From Acidianus brierleyi (GTDB lineage Archaea; Thermoproteota; Thermoprotei_A; Sulfolobales; Sulfolobaceae), in NCBI RefSeq assembly GCF_003201835.2, contig NZ_CP029289.2, forward strand, positions 186,001 to 250,000: a DNA stretch of 64,000 nucleotides, given 5' to 3'. The notes under the pieces were generated by a model, which made no database searches, was not told the DNA's origin, and was given only the letters and a program-made list of their open reading frames with translations. The position numbers and the translations under genes are program-made. This document shows, in pieces, positions 55,353-64,000 of the stretch (position 1 is the first letter of the stretch; the number at the start of each line of letters is the position of its first letter).

Positions 55353-57101
55353 ATGAAGTTCAAAGTATATAATATCGGTGGTATAGTTAATCCGTTAGAG
55401 GTAGAAATTTCAAAAGGTGTCAGCGTATATAAAGCACCAAATGCATACGGTAAAACATCAATAGCTAGAGCATTACTATCGCTATTAACATCTAGCATAA
55501 AACCTGATGAGTTACTTAATGTATTTGCAGATAATGGATATATTGAGTTAGAATATGAAGGGAAATCATATTACAGAAGAATTAAAAGAATAAGAAATAA
55601 ATTGTTGGAAAGCTCCAAACTTTACATGGATGATGATAGAGCCCTGCTATTATCATATTTCTCACCAGAGAATAAGCTATTAAATCAAGTCTTAGGCGGG
55701 CAAGAAAACGTAGAGTGGTTTATATCATCAACATCAAAAATAGATGAGATAAAGAAGAAGAAGGAAGAGGTTGAAACTAAACTTTCGAGTTTACAGAAGG
55801 AAAGAGAAGAATTAAATGACAAATATAAGCAGGCATTGGATCTTAAGGCAAAAATGAGAAATATAGACGACGAGATAGCTAGATTAGAAAAAGAAAAGGA
55901 AAGTGATAAAATCCTTAACAAGACTACGCATGCTATTACTACAACAAGACAGAACAAACTAAATGAAATCATAGATAAGATAAACGCAAAAAGAAACGAA
56001 CTTAACGAAATTCAAACAAGACTCACTAAATTAGAATTAGAGATCCAACAAAAAGAAAGTATGATAAAACCTGAAATTATAAAATCATTCCAAGATCAAA
56101 TAGCCCAGATCGATGAAGAATTACAAAGAAAATCCTCCTTGAGAAATGATACTGAAATAGAAATAAGACTATTAGAAAGAGTCCTTGATGAAATAAAAGA
56201 ATCAGAAAAGAAAAAATTGTCCACTTGTTACGTATGTGGAAGTCATGTAGATCCTGATGCATGGAAAGTAAGAAGCGATATTATATCAAAAGAGTTAAGA
56301 GAAAAAATGGCCAGTTTTGATAGTATTAAGAAAGAGTCAGAAGAATTATCAAAGAAGAAGGATGAATTGAGCAGGAGAATCAAGGAAATAGAGGCATTAC
56401 AAAATGATGTAGCTAAATTAAGAACTTCCAGACAAGATCTTATAGATAAAATAGAAGCAATAAAAACTCAGATAGAAAATTATGAAAGACAAAAAAGAGA
56501 GATGGAAGATAGATTTAGTAGAAGCTCTGATATGCTCAGAGTAGTTGAAGTCGAGGATGAACCTACTAGAAGGATTCATGAATTACAGAAAAAGAGAGGA
56601 GAGCTCGAATATGAACTTTCATTGCTTGGAGTACCTAATGCACTCCTAGAAAAACTTTCTGAAAAGGAAAAAGAGATTGAAGATTTACAAAAACTATCCG
56701 AAGATCTAAAGAAAGAATATATAAGAAGATTAACAATAGCTAGAGAAGAATTTATGAAAATTTCAAATCAGTTACTAAGTCAATTAGAATTTGATTTGGA
56801 AGCTGAAATTAATGATAATTATCAGCTAGTGGTAAAGAGAAATGGCGCTACACTAGATTTAAAGAAACTATCATCTTCAGAAAGGACTACTTTAGCGCTA
56901 ATATTAGTAATAACTGGTCTGAAATCATATTTCAAGACGCCATTCTTCATAGTAGACGAATCATTTATGACATTCGATCAAAAAAGATTTGATAGATTAG
57001 TCAATTACCTAGCCGATGTAACTGACTATATAATAATAACAAAAAGCGATGAAAATGTTGAGTTTGTTAAGGAGACCATGGAACCTCAAGTCTCTTCATA
57101 A
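55353..57101 (+). CDS. Archaea-specific SMC-related ATPase with zinc hook (ASRP/coalescin-like)
   Basis: This Rad50/SMC-like ABC ATPase has Walker A APNAYGKTSIARALL (about 28-42), coiled-coil arms, a zinc-hook CYVC (Cys292, Cys295), a second coiled coil, and SSSERTTLALILVI as a signature-like element with Walker B FFIVDESFMTFDQ. At 582 aa it is shorter than Rad50. In Sulfolobus, proteins of this class include coalescin (ClsN), which organises the chromosome into compartments; I link this one by architecture and taxon. It is monocistronic, so not part of the Mre11 operon. Confidence 0.85.
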   Translation: MKFKVYNIGGIVNPLEVEISKGVSVYKAPNAYGKTSIARALLSLLTSSIKPDELLNVFADNGYIELEYEGKSYYRRIKRIRNKLLESSKLYMDDDRALLLSYFSPENKLLNQVLGGQENVEWFISSTSKIDEIKKKKEEVETKLSSLQKEREELNDKYKQALDLKAKMRNIDDEIARLEKEKESDKILNKTTHAITTTRQNKLNEIIDKINAKRNELNEIQTRLTKLELEIQQKESMIKPEIIKSFQDQIAQIDEELQRKSSLRNDTEIEIRLLERVLDEIKESEKKKLSTCYVCGSHVDPDAWKVRSDIISKELREKMASFDSIKKESEELSKKKDELSRRIKEIEALQNDVAKLRTSRQDLIDKIEAIKTQIENYERQKREMEDRFSRSSDMLRVVEVEDEPTRRIHELQKKRGELEYELSLLGVPNALLEKLSEKEKEIEDLQKLSEDLKKEYIRRLTIAREEFMKISNQLLSQLEFDLEAEINDNYQLVVKRNGATLDLKKLSSSERTTLALILVITGLKSYFKTPFFIVDESFMTFDQKRFDRLVNYLADVTDYIIITKSDENVEFVKETMEPQVSS

Positions 57102-57393
57102 GTATTTTATTTAAATCTGTATTTACTGCATCTTGAACTTGTTGCGGAATACTAGTAATTGGCGTGAACCATCCTACTGCTGTTGTCATTCCTAACTCTT
57201 CTGCCTTAGACTTTAACCATAATGCCACTGCTAAACCTGCTAATGTAGGTTTAAAAATAACTATAGACGGACCTATAGACGAACTAGATATCTTTATAGA
57301 ATGTTTTGATATGGTCTTCCATCTTGTTTTTGTTATTATTCTAACTAATTCTTTTGCCCTATCTTTTTCCCCTATAGCATAAAATATTATCAT
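57067..57393 (-). CDS. Small hypothetical protein
   Basis: The 108-aa protein is not recognised. It starts MIIFYAIGEKDRAKELVRII and contains IVIFKPTLAGLAVALWLKSK and AEELGMTTAVGWFTPITSIP, suggesting an alpha/beta fold. Its 3' end overlaps the SMC-like gene by 35 bp. It lies 33 bp upstream of the CBS/zinc-ribbon gene on the same strand. Confidence 0.62.
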   Translation of the reverse strand: MIIFYAIGEKDRAKELVRIITKTRWKTISKHSIKISSSSIGPSIVIFKPTLAGLAVALWLKSKAEELGMTTAVGWFTPITSIPQQVQDAVNTDLNKILMKRLEVPWSP

Positions 57394-57426
57394 AAGTAGA
57401 AAACAGTTATAACCTATTAAAAAAGT

Positions 57427-57921
57427 TTAGCCAGACCCTGTTCCGCATCCACAATATCCATATTCATCTATTTCCATACCACATACTGGGCATATAACGC
57501 CGCTTCCCTTAACTTCTGTCCATTCCTTGCCAAACTGTAAAAAATGTGGATCTAGAACAGCTTTAGCTAAATCGCGTATAGAAACTATTCCATATACTTT
57601 TCCATCTTTCTCTATTATAGGCAAATGTCTAAATCCATTTTCAAGCATTATATTTAACGCTTCTGCTACAGTTGTATCTTCAGTAACTCCTTTAACATCT
57701 TTAGTCATGTATTCTGATACTTTAGCATCAATGTTTCTATCAGCTACTACTTTAACTAAGTCTCTTTCAGTTATTATACCTACAACCACTTGTTCCGAAT
57801 TTAGAACTAAAAGAGAACCAAGATTAAATTTTTTCATCTCTTGAGCTGCAAAGCTAACTGTATCAGTATCTTTAACAAAATGGATTTTTGTTGTTGCAAC
57901 TTGTGAAACTTTAGTTGACAT
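57427..57921 (-). CDS. CBS-pair protein with C-terminal zinc ribbon
   Basis: A Bateman module (CBS domains at about 8-65 and 70-128) is followed by a C-terminal zinc-ribbon-like tail, VICPVCGMEIDEYGYCGCGTG, with CxxC and CxC. In archaea such proteins are nucleotide-sensing regulators, sometimes RNA- or protein-binding through the ribbon. Both the nucleotide and the partner are unknown. Confidence 0.88.
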   Translation of the reverse strand: MSTKVSQVATTKIHFVKDTDTVSFAAQEMKKFNLGSLLVLNSEQVVVGIITERDLVKVVADRNIDAKVSEYMTKDVKGVTEDTTVAEALNIMLENGFRHLPIIEKDGKVYGIVSIRDLAKAVLDPHFLQFGKEWTEVKGSGVICPVCGMEIDEYGYCGCGTGSG

Positions 57922-57952
57922 AAATCAAATTCTTTCTAATAAGATAAAAACT

Positions 57953-58930
<978 letters not shown>

Positions 58931-59006
58931 GATATTTACTTTTAATCACATCATATTTAAGTTTTATTAACGTTTACTTAAAAAGAAGTTCAGTGATAAT
59001 ATAAAA

Positions 59007-59642
59007 ATGGTCCTACTACTCTTTATACGGCATGGACAAAGTGAATCTAATGTTAACAAAATTTTATCACATGATATTAATGGCTATCCTTTAACTAATG
59101 AAGGTAAATTACAAGCTAAGAAGACTGCTGATGAACTGAAAAAAATAAGAATTTCGAAGATTTTTACAAGCCCAGTGCTTAGAGCATATCAGACTGCATC
59201 AATTATAGGAAATGAACTTGGAATAATACCCATAATAGATGATAGACTTAGAGAAAGGGGATTAGGTGAATTAAATAATAAGAAATTTGATCCAAATGAT
59301 CATTGGAAATTGAAGTTAACAAAAGGGCAAATAGAAGTTAAAGGTTTAGAAAGCTGGGATTCAATGAAAAAAAGACTATCAGAATTTGTATATTCGCTCG
59401 CTGACAATGATTGCGCAATAGTAGTAGTAAGTCATTATGATCCTATAAGAGCACTAATAGGATATATTTTAGATTTAGACGATCTATCAGCGTATGGAAT
59501 TTCATTACCAAACGCTAGTATAACTACTGTAGAATTCGAAAAAGATAAGAATATGTTTAAAATACACTCTATAGGTTCACCGATTATATCCCAGAGCCTA
59601 TTATCTAAACTCAATAGATATATTATTACTATTAATACTTGA
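59007..59642 (+). CDS. Histidine phosphatase (phosphoglycerate-mutase-like)
   Basis: A branch 1 histidine phosphatase with LLFIRHGQSESN (catalytic His9, RHG), ILSHDINGYPLTNEGKLQAK, SPVLRAYQTASII, RERGLGEL and VVSHYDPIRAL (second catalytic His). It could be a broad phosphatase or a cofactor-dependent phosphoglycerate mutase. A leaderless start follows an AT-rich promoter. Its 3' end overlaps the convergent DtdA gene by 42 bp. Confidence 0.92.
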   Translation: MVLLLFIRHGQSESNVNKILSHDINGYPLTNEGKLQAKKTADELKKIRISKIFTSPVLRAYQTASIIGNELGIIPIIDDRLRERGLGELNNKKFDPNDHWKLKLTKGQIEVKGLESWDSMKKRLSEFVYSLADNDCAIVVVSHYDPIRALIGYILDLDDLSAYGISLPNASITTVEFEKDKNMFKIHSIGSPIISQSLLSKLNRYIITINT

Positions 59643-60308
59643 CATTATTTTTTGACGTAAATTACGGTTTACACTATCGAATATTATGGTATCAATTCTA
59701 TCAATACTATTTTGTATTACCTGATTAATTATGTTCGAATCTAATTCTGTTAAATAGTGTTTTGATATAATATGAGATATACAATATTTTTTGGCTAGTT
59801 CGCTAAAATATGTAGCATAATGAGGGCCACCAAAACCAACTGCTATTTTTTCGCATGATATAGATTGATATTTATCTATACCGTTAACTACTGAATTTAC
59901 CAGCTCTTTTACTAATTTTTCATTTTCCCAATATTCTTCACTGCTTCCTATCTCAGCAAATACCACTGGCTTATTTAATGTAGGGCCATGATGTGTGGCC
60001 TCTATCACTTTGTCTATATTCACATTAATTTTAAGCATTTCTCTATATATAGACGTTAAAAGTCTAGGAAACGCTATTCCTAAAGTTTTAGGCCGACCTC
60101 CCATAGCTTTTTCAGAAGGATTACCAGGGTAATGTACAGTGAATGCTGGTATATGTGATGAGCTTTCGTGCCTACTAAGTATAACTATAGCATCTGCATC
60201 ATTATAAGTAAAATCTGTTACATCATCCTTTACTTCTTTAAAATCAAACAATTTCTTAGCCGTTCTCCCTACTGGGTCTTTTTCTGAAACTATTATCTCT
60301 ATGTTCAA
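59601..60308 (-). CDS. dtdA: D-aminoacyl-tRNA deacylase, archaeal type
   Basis: This quality-control enzyme removes D-amino acids from tRNA. The 235-aa protein has AIVILSRHESSSHIPAFTVH, HYPGNP, EATHHGPTLNKPVVFAEIGS and VGFGGPHYATYFSELA, the conserved blocks of archaeal DtdA (COG1650). It is followed, 17 bp upstream on the same strand, by an FAD oxidoreductase gene, and they may share a transcript. Confidence 0.93.
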   Translation of the reverse strand: MNIEIIVSEKDPVGRTAKKLFDFKEVKDDVTDFTYNDADAIVILSRHESSSHIPAFTVHYPGNPSEKAMGGRPKTLGIAFPRLLTSIYREMLKINVNIDKVIEATHHGPTLNKPVVFAEIGSSEEYWENEKLVKELVNSVVNGIDKYQSISCEKIAVGFGGPHYATYFSELAKKYCISHIISKHYLTELDSNIINQVIQNSIDRIDTIIFDSVNRNLRQKIMSSINSNNISIEFR

Positions 60309-60325
60309 TTAAAATCGTCTCCCAA

Positions 60326-61210
60326 CTATAATAGATCTTTTACTTGGCTTATTAGAATTGGAGCTAATGCAAAACCAAATTTATAGCCTGTTACCAGAAC
60401 TGTATTATCAAATATTTTTTTAATAATAGGATCGCCATTATCAGAAATAGTCCTAAAACCTACTTTTATTGAAAATTTATGTGTATCTATTGGTAAAACT
60501 TCTCCAATTTTTTGTACACTCTTATTAACTTCATCATAGTTTATGTTTTTGGTAGTATCATTATTTGAATCCCCATTAATGTAAAGATTATTTCCTTCTA
60601 CGGCTATTCTGTCTTTATAAATTAATATTCCATTTAATCCAACTTTATTTAGAATTAAAAGATGACCCTTGTATAAATTTATATTTATGTTAGACAATAA
60701 AGACTTAGTTTTATATCCAGTAGTTAATATAATATTTTTGGCCGAAATTTCACCATTTGTAGTAAGTATACTTTTAACGTTATTGTTACTAATTCTAAGT
60801 TCTTTTACTCTAGTTATATACAGCTTAACTTTTTCTGAGAGTTTATCTATAAGCTCGTTTCCTTCAACAAAAAATCCATTATCATAATATTCTGCATTAT
60901 CTAAATTTAGATTAGGCTCAATTCTACTTAGTTCAGTCTTATCTATCTCCTTTCCACCTATTTTATTATCTGAATATCTTATTATGTGAGTCCTTTTACA
61001 ATAAACATGAAAATTATCACATAATTCACTATAATATTTCTCAGCATCAATACACTGATTATAGAATTTTCCACATAGTGGTGGAATTATACTCCAAAGA
61101 CTAGCTCTCGAATTACCAGAATTATCATCTATCACAATAGTATTCCCGCCTATATAATAGGCTGCTAGTAATCCAGTGATTCCCCCACCAATAATTGCAA
61201 AGTCATACAT
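60326..61210 (-). CDS. FAD-dependent oxidoreductase, DAO family
   Basis: The second DAO-type flavoenzyme in the window. The FAD motif FAIIGGGITGLLAAYYIGG is at residues 4-22 and a second FAD region ISAKNIILTTGYKTKSLL lies near 130-147. The C-terminal KVGFRTISDNGDPIIKKIFD and GFALAPILISQVKDLL are typical. At 294 aa it is shorter than the copy at 11031-12113, with a reduced substrate domain. A neighbour of dtdA: oxidation of free D-amino acids would make sense next to a D-aminoacyl-tRNA deacylase, but that is inference. Confidence 0.85.
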   Translation of the reverse strand: MYDFAIIGGGITGLLAAYYIGGNTIVIDDNSGNSRASLWSIIPPLCGKFYNQCIDAEKYYSELCDNFHVYCKRTHIIRYSDNKIGGKEIDKTELSRIEPNLNLDNAEYYDNGFFVEGNELIDKLSEKVKLYITRVKELRISNNNVKSILTTNGEISAKNIILTTGYKTKSLLSNININLYKGHLLILNKVGLNGILIYKDRIAVEGNNLYINGDSNNDTTKNINYDEVNKSVQKIGEVLPIDTHKFSIKVGFRTISDNGDPIIKKIFDNTVLVTGYKFGFALAPILISQVKDLL

Positions 61211-61269
61211 ATAGCTATCTTTAATTTTTCCAATATAAACTTTTTAAACATCAAATCATAGTATAAATT

Positions 61270-61698
61270 ATGAGCAGCGATTACGATCCTGAACTTGATA
61301 AGCTCTTAAAGGAAAAACTTAAACAGATGGTTAGCGAGAATAATAATATGCAAGAAAATAAACCAGAAAAAACAGAAGAAGAGCCAGTAGCTCATTTAAA
61401 TTCAAACAACTTTGACTCATTCGTAAAATCTCACAAGGTAGCTGTTGTAGATTTTTGGGCTGAATGGTGTGCTCCATGTTTAATGCTAGCACCAATAATT
61501 GAGGAATTAGCTAAAGATTATCCGCAAGTAGGATTTGGCAAGCTTAACTCTGATGAGAGTCAAGATATAGCAGCCAGATATGGTGTAATGAGTTTACCAA
61601 CAGTGTTATTTTTCAAAAATGGAGAACCTGTAGATGAGGTAATAGGCGCTGTTCCAAGGGAAGAAATAGAAATTAGGTTAAAACAACTCATTGAGTGA
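61270..61698 (+). CDS. Thioredoxin
   Basis: A thioredoxin with active site WAEWCAPC (Cys-Ala-Pro-Cys rather than the common CGPC), followed by MLAPIIEELAKDYP and the cis-Pro loop GVMSLPTVLFF. It has an N-terminal charged extension of about 45 residues (KLLKEKLKQMVSENN...) not present in standard thioredoxins. It reduces protein disulfides and serves peroxiredoxins. Its stop overlaps the upstream GTG of the next gene, but the preferred ATG is 5 bp downstream. Confidence 0.95.
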   Translation: MSSDYDPELDKLLKEKLKQMVSENNNMQENKPEKTEEEPVAHLNSNNFDSFVKSHKVAVVDFWAEWCAPCLMLAPIIEELAKDYPQVGFGKLNSDESQDIAARYGVMSLPTVLFFKNGEPVDEVIGAVPREEIEIRLKQLIE

Positions 61699-61703
61699 GA
61701 AAA

Positions 61704-62342
61704 ATGAAACCACTTTTATTGGGAATAGATGGACTTAGCTATTCTAGCTTTATGAAATGTAACCCTAGATATCTTTTAGCATTATTTAGTAGTACATTTA
61801 GAGGAGTTGTAGTTAATAGAAGTCCTCAGCATCCTGCCTCATCTTGGATGTCTATCTTGCAAATGCAAGATGTAAGAGGAAATGAATTCTATAAAAGTTT
61901 GGAAGAAACACCATTATTGATAAAAGAAACTAATGCAGTAGCTATCAATTTACCTATAACTAACCCAACTTATGGAGAAGTAAACTTACCATATGGAGAT
62001 GGACTTTCAGCTAAAGATGAGATAAATAAAGTAGTAGAAGCAGTATTAGAAGAACTAGAAGACAGACCAGTAATAGCTAGTATTACAGCTCTAGATAGAT
62101 TACTGCATGTTAATAAGGAAAATAAGTGCGAAATATATAAAGAACTAGATGATGCAGTAAAGAAACTTATAAATAAGGCTGATGATTTTATAGTATTCTC
62201 TCCATATGGGGAGCCAAAATCGAGTAGTTTTTGTGACCACGAAGATTACGGTGTCTATTTATCTACAGTACCTAGACCCAATGAACATGATGTTGTAAAA
62301 CTACCAGAAATCGGCATGCTATTTAAAAGAATAGTTAAATGA
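61704..62342 (+). CDS. Short alkaline-phosphatase-superfamily-like protein
   Basis: The 212-aa protein reads LLLGIDGLSYSSFMKCNPRY, then HPASSWMSILQM, then FIVFSPYGEPKSSSFCDHED, resembling the phosphodiesterase/nucleotide pyrophosphatase branch of the alkaline phosphatase superfamily (metal Asp in GIDG and acceptor Ser/Thr region, and a later D-H). It is shorter than usual, so one metal site may be incomplete. ATG 61704 is chosen over GTG 61695. It follows thioredoxin closely. The function is uncertain. Confidence 0.65.
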   Translation: MKPLLLGIDGLSYSSFMKCNPRYLLALFSSTFRGVVVNRSPQHPASSWMSILQMQDVRGNEFYKSLEETPLLIKETNAVAINLPITNPTYGEVNLPYGDGLSAKDEINKVVEAVLEELEDRPVIASITALDRLLHVNKENKCEIYKELDDAVKKLINKADDFIVFSPYGEPKSSSFCDHEDYGVYLSTVPRPNEHDVVKLPEIGMLFKRIVK

Positions 62343-63479
62343 TAAAGCTGCGTGATATGATACATCAAAAGCTCTATTTACTAAAAATCTAGAGTATAAT
62401 TTTTTAGCATTCAGATAAATTTTGCCAAAATCTAATATAATTTTAGTTGTATTATTGTTTTTATCAAATCTTAAGATACCTCCATCGTCTCCACCAATCA
62501 TCATACAAAGGATACCTTGTGAGTAATAAGGTAAGTCTATTCCTTTTACTTCGTGTAATAAAGTTGATACTGCATTTTCAGCAGAAATCATAGCACCTCT
62601 AGCTGTTTTAGAAGGTACCATACTCTTAGCTGAGTCTCCTAGTCCAAATATATTCTTAAAATTGATGTGTTTAAAAGTCGGTATAGAAACATTAATAAAA
62701 TTAGAACTATCAGTTAAATTAGCAGATTTTACTATATCGGGAGCGCTTAAAGTAGGCAAAACAGACTTTATATCAGCGTATATTTCTGTATTATCGGAAA
62801 AGATTACTTTATCTTTTCTAATTTCCTTAACGCTTTTGCCTTTTAGAATCTTTATACCCCTTTTTTCGAAATATTTATTTGCAGCCTCTGATATCCAAGT
62901 TTCTGGTATAGGACCGAAAACTCCTTTTGGACTTTGAGTAGATAAATAAACTTCTCCCTTTATTCCTTTTTTCCTCATTAAATACTCTGCTATTAACGCT
63001 ACTTGATACGATGGACCTTCTATAGGACTATTTTGTGAGTTACCCACAAAGACCCTAACTCCATCTTCCATTTTATCTAAAGCGTTTTTAAGACCTAGAA
63101 AACCTTCTAATGTATGATGCATAAAAGCAAATTCATGACCAGGAATTTTACTAAAGTTTTCTTCATATGCACCTCCTAACGCTATAAATAAAATATCATA
63201 GTCGAATTTGCCTACTGATGTTTTAATTTCATTTGATTCAGGAAAAATTCCGTTAATATCAGCTTCTACAAAATTTATTTTCCTTTTTGATGCCTCCTTA
63301 TATGCATCAAATTCTGTATCCTCTATCTTAACATCATCAGTTAGTAAAGCTGGAAATATTGTATTCTCCTTTACAATTCTCGACTTTGATATTATGGATA
63401 TATCAAAGTCTGTAAATTTTCTTAGTTTATAGGCAGCAGTTAAACCAGCGTATCCAGCTCCAAGTATTAAGATTTTCAT
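62319..63479 (-). CDS. NAD(P)/FAD-dependent oxidoreductase, NDH-2/SQR-like
   Basis: A two-dinucleotide-binding flavoprotein. The FAD motif LGAGYAGLTAAYKL lies near residues 6-19, and YDILFIALGGAYEENFSKIPG is the family segment. FGLGDSAKSMVPSKTARGAM contains the second FAD-contact GD. It resembles type II NADH dehydrogenases and sulfide:quinone oxidoreductases. Only one Cys (GILCMMIGGDDG) is present, whereas SQR uses two or three catalytic Cys, so an NADH dehydrogenase-like role is favoured. The C-terminal region could sit on the membrane. Confidence 0.85.
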   Translation of the reverse strand: MKILILGAGYAGLTAAYKLRKFTDFDISIISKSRIVKENTIFPALLTDDVKIEDTEFDAYKEASKRKINFVEADINGIFPESNEIKTSVGKFDYDILFIALGGAYEENFSKIPGHEFAFMHHTLEGFLGLKNALDKMEDGVRVFVGNSQNSPIEGPSYQVALIAEYLMRKKGIKGEVYLSTQSPKGVFGPIPETWISEAANKYFEKRGIKILKGKSVKEIRKDKVIFSDNTEIYADIKSVLPTLSAPDIVKSANLTDSSNFINVSIPTFKHINFKNIFGLGDSAKSMVPSKTARGAMISAENAVSTLLHEVKGIDLPYYSQGILCMMIGGDDGGILRFDKNNNTTKIILDFGKIYLNAKKLYSRFLVNRAFDVSYHAALSFNYSFK

Positions 63480-63501
63480 ATGCTCTGTAGATACTTATAA
63501 A

Positions 63502-64000
63502 TTAATCAATACTGTTATAAAACGGGTATAAAGCCATTATAACAGGATCTACATAAAGTCTAGTTCTATCTATATATTTTGTAAGAATGCCTACTGCACC
63601 TGATTTATGTTTAGAATCATGGGTAGAAAAAGCTAAATCTGTTGCACTGCCCAGTTCAATTCCTCTATATATTAACTCGGCAATTTTAGCTGGTAATGTA
63701 AAAGAAGCAGATTTAGCAAAGTTCTCTTTACCATTCTTATTAACAGCGTAAACTACAGCAAAAGCGACTAGCCTATTCTTTTCAACACATATTCCTCCTT
63801 CTATTCCGATCCCTAAATCTGCATGAGCCTCTAAAAGTGATCGTATAGCTCTGTTTCTGGCTCCTACAAAAGTTTCATCGCAAAATGGTTGATTAGATAC
63901 TCCTGAACTTACAGAAACTGCTACTAAATCATATTCTAATCCTATAATTTGAAGAGCACTCTTAACTGCGTTAATTTTAGTAGGATTAGTACTGCCTATC
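63502..64000 (-). CDS. Inosine/xanthosine triphosphatase, partial (right edge)
   Basis: The last 166 codons of a gene that runs off the right end, with its stop at 63502-63504. It reads IGSTNPTKINAVKSALQIIG near the N-terminus, then FVGARNRAIRSLLE, GIGIEGGICVEKNRLVAFAV and SASFTLPAKIAELIYRG, the pattern of DUF84/COG1986 inosine/xanthosine triphosphatase (YjjX family). These enzymes remove damaged purine nucleoside triphosphates. Only the first few residues are missing. Confidence 0.9.
   Translation of the reverse strand, partial: IGSTNPTKINAVKSALQIIGLEYDLVAVSVSSGVSNQPFCDETFVGARNRAIRSLLEAHADLGIGIEGGICVEKNRLVAFAVVYAVNKNGKENFAKSASFTLPAKIAELIYRGIELGSATDLAFSTHDSKHKSGAVGILTKYIDRTRLYVDPVIMALYPFYNSID

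Noticed and set aside
62319..63479. Calling this flavoprotein a sulfide:quinone oxidoreductase
   Set aside because: Only one cysteine is present, and the catalytic Cys pair of SQR is missing; NDH-2-like is safer.

Overview
The window is a chromosomal segment of a thermoacidophilic crenarchaeon of the order Sulfolobales. The evidence is the Sul7d chromatin protein, the HerA-Mre11-Rad50-NurA operon, the XPB-Bax1 pair, enzymes of the 3-hydroxypropionate/4-hydroxybutyrate (3HP/4HB) carbon-fixation cycle, and a 24-nt CRISPR repeat with the Sulfolobales-type GTTGAAAG handle. The DNA is very AT-rich, many genes look leaderless with a TATA box about 26 bp before the start, and GTG and TTG starts occur. 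The low GC fits Acidianus or Sulfurisphaera better than Metallosphaera, but the genus is an inference.

Layout. At 0-8 kb are a processive glycosyltransferase, the XPB helicase/Bax1 nuclease/HAD phosphatase operon, an AT-rich gap of about 0.7 kb, Sul7d, and a Tat export operon (two TatA/B-like proteins, TatC and a free-standing ATP-cone protein). A candidate C/D-box sRNA follows. At 8-13 kb on the minus strand are an HTH regulator, a GNAT acetyltransferase, pyruvate kinase, and an operon joining a ubiquitin-like GG protein, a helical-repeat protein and an FAD oxidoreductase. At 13-22 kb is a glycogen cluster: GlgA, a GH57 enzyme, a sugar nucleotidyltransferase, a GH15 glucoamylase and a debranching enzyme. 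At 22-27 kb are a cysteine-free 4-hydroxybutyryl-CoA dehydratase homologue, a PaaK-like CoA ligase, a 3-hydroxyacyl-CoA dehydrogenase and a zinc alcohol dehydrogenase that may be the succinic semialdehyde reductase of the 3HP/4HB cycle.

At 27.7-34.6 kb is an accessory island. It holds a 56-repeat CRISPR array transcribed leftward with its leader on the right, and no cas genes in the window. Next come a broken transporter fragment, IS200/IS605-type ends, a short element retaining a tnpB-3'/omega-RNA-like segment, a RelE-like toxin ending inside that element, and a decayed tyrosine-integrase fragment beside tRNA-Glu(CTC). Past the island lie acryloyl-CoA reductase (another 3HP/4HB enzyme), an amidase, PEP carboxylase, a peroxiredoxin and the NAD(P)HX repair enzyme.

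At 42.4-44.1 kb a rubrerythrin-like gene with a nearly exact internal duplication sits next to an IS5-type insertion sequence. The HerA-Mre11-Rad50-NurA operon for DNA end resection follows (44.2-50.4 kb). The rest carries a CDF metal transporter, a methyltransferase, Bateman-module (CBS) proteins, a Fur-like regulator, a nucleoside hydrolase, an SMC-like zinc-hook ATPase of the coalescin/ASRP type, a metallophosphoesterase, a histidine phosphatase, D-aminoacyl-tRNA deacylase, FAD enzymes, thioredoxin, and an inosine/xanthosine triphosphatase cut by the right edge.
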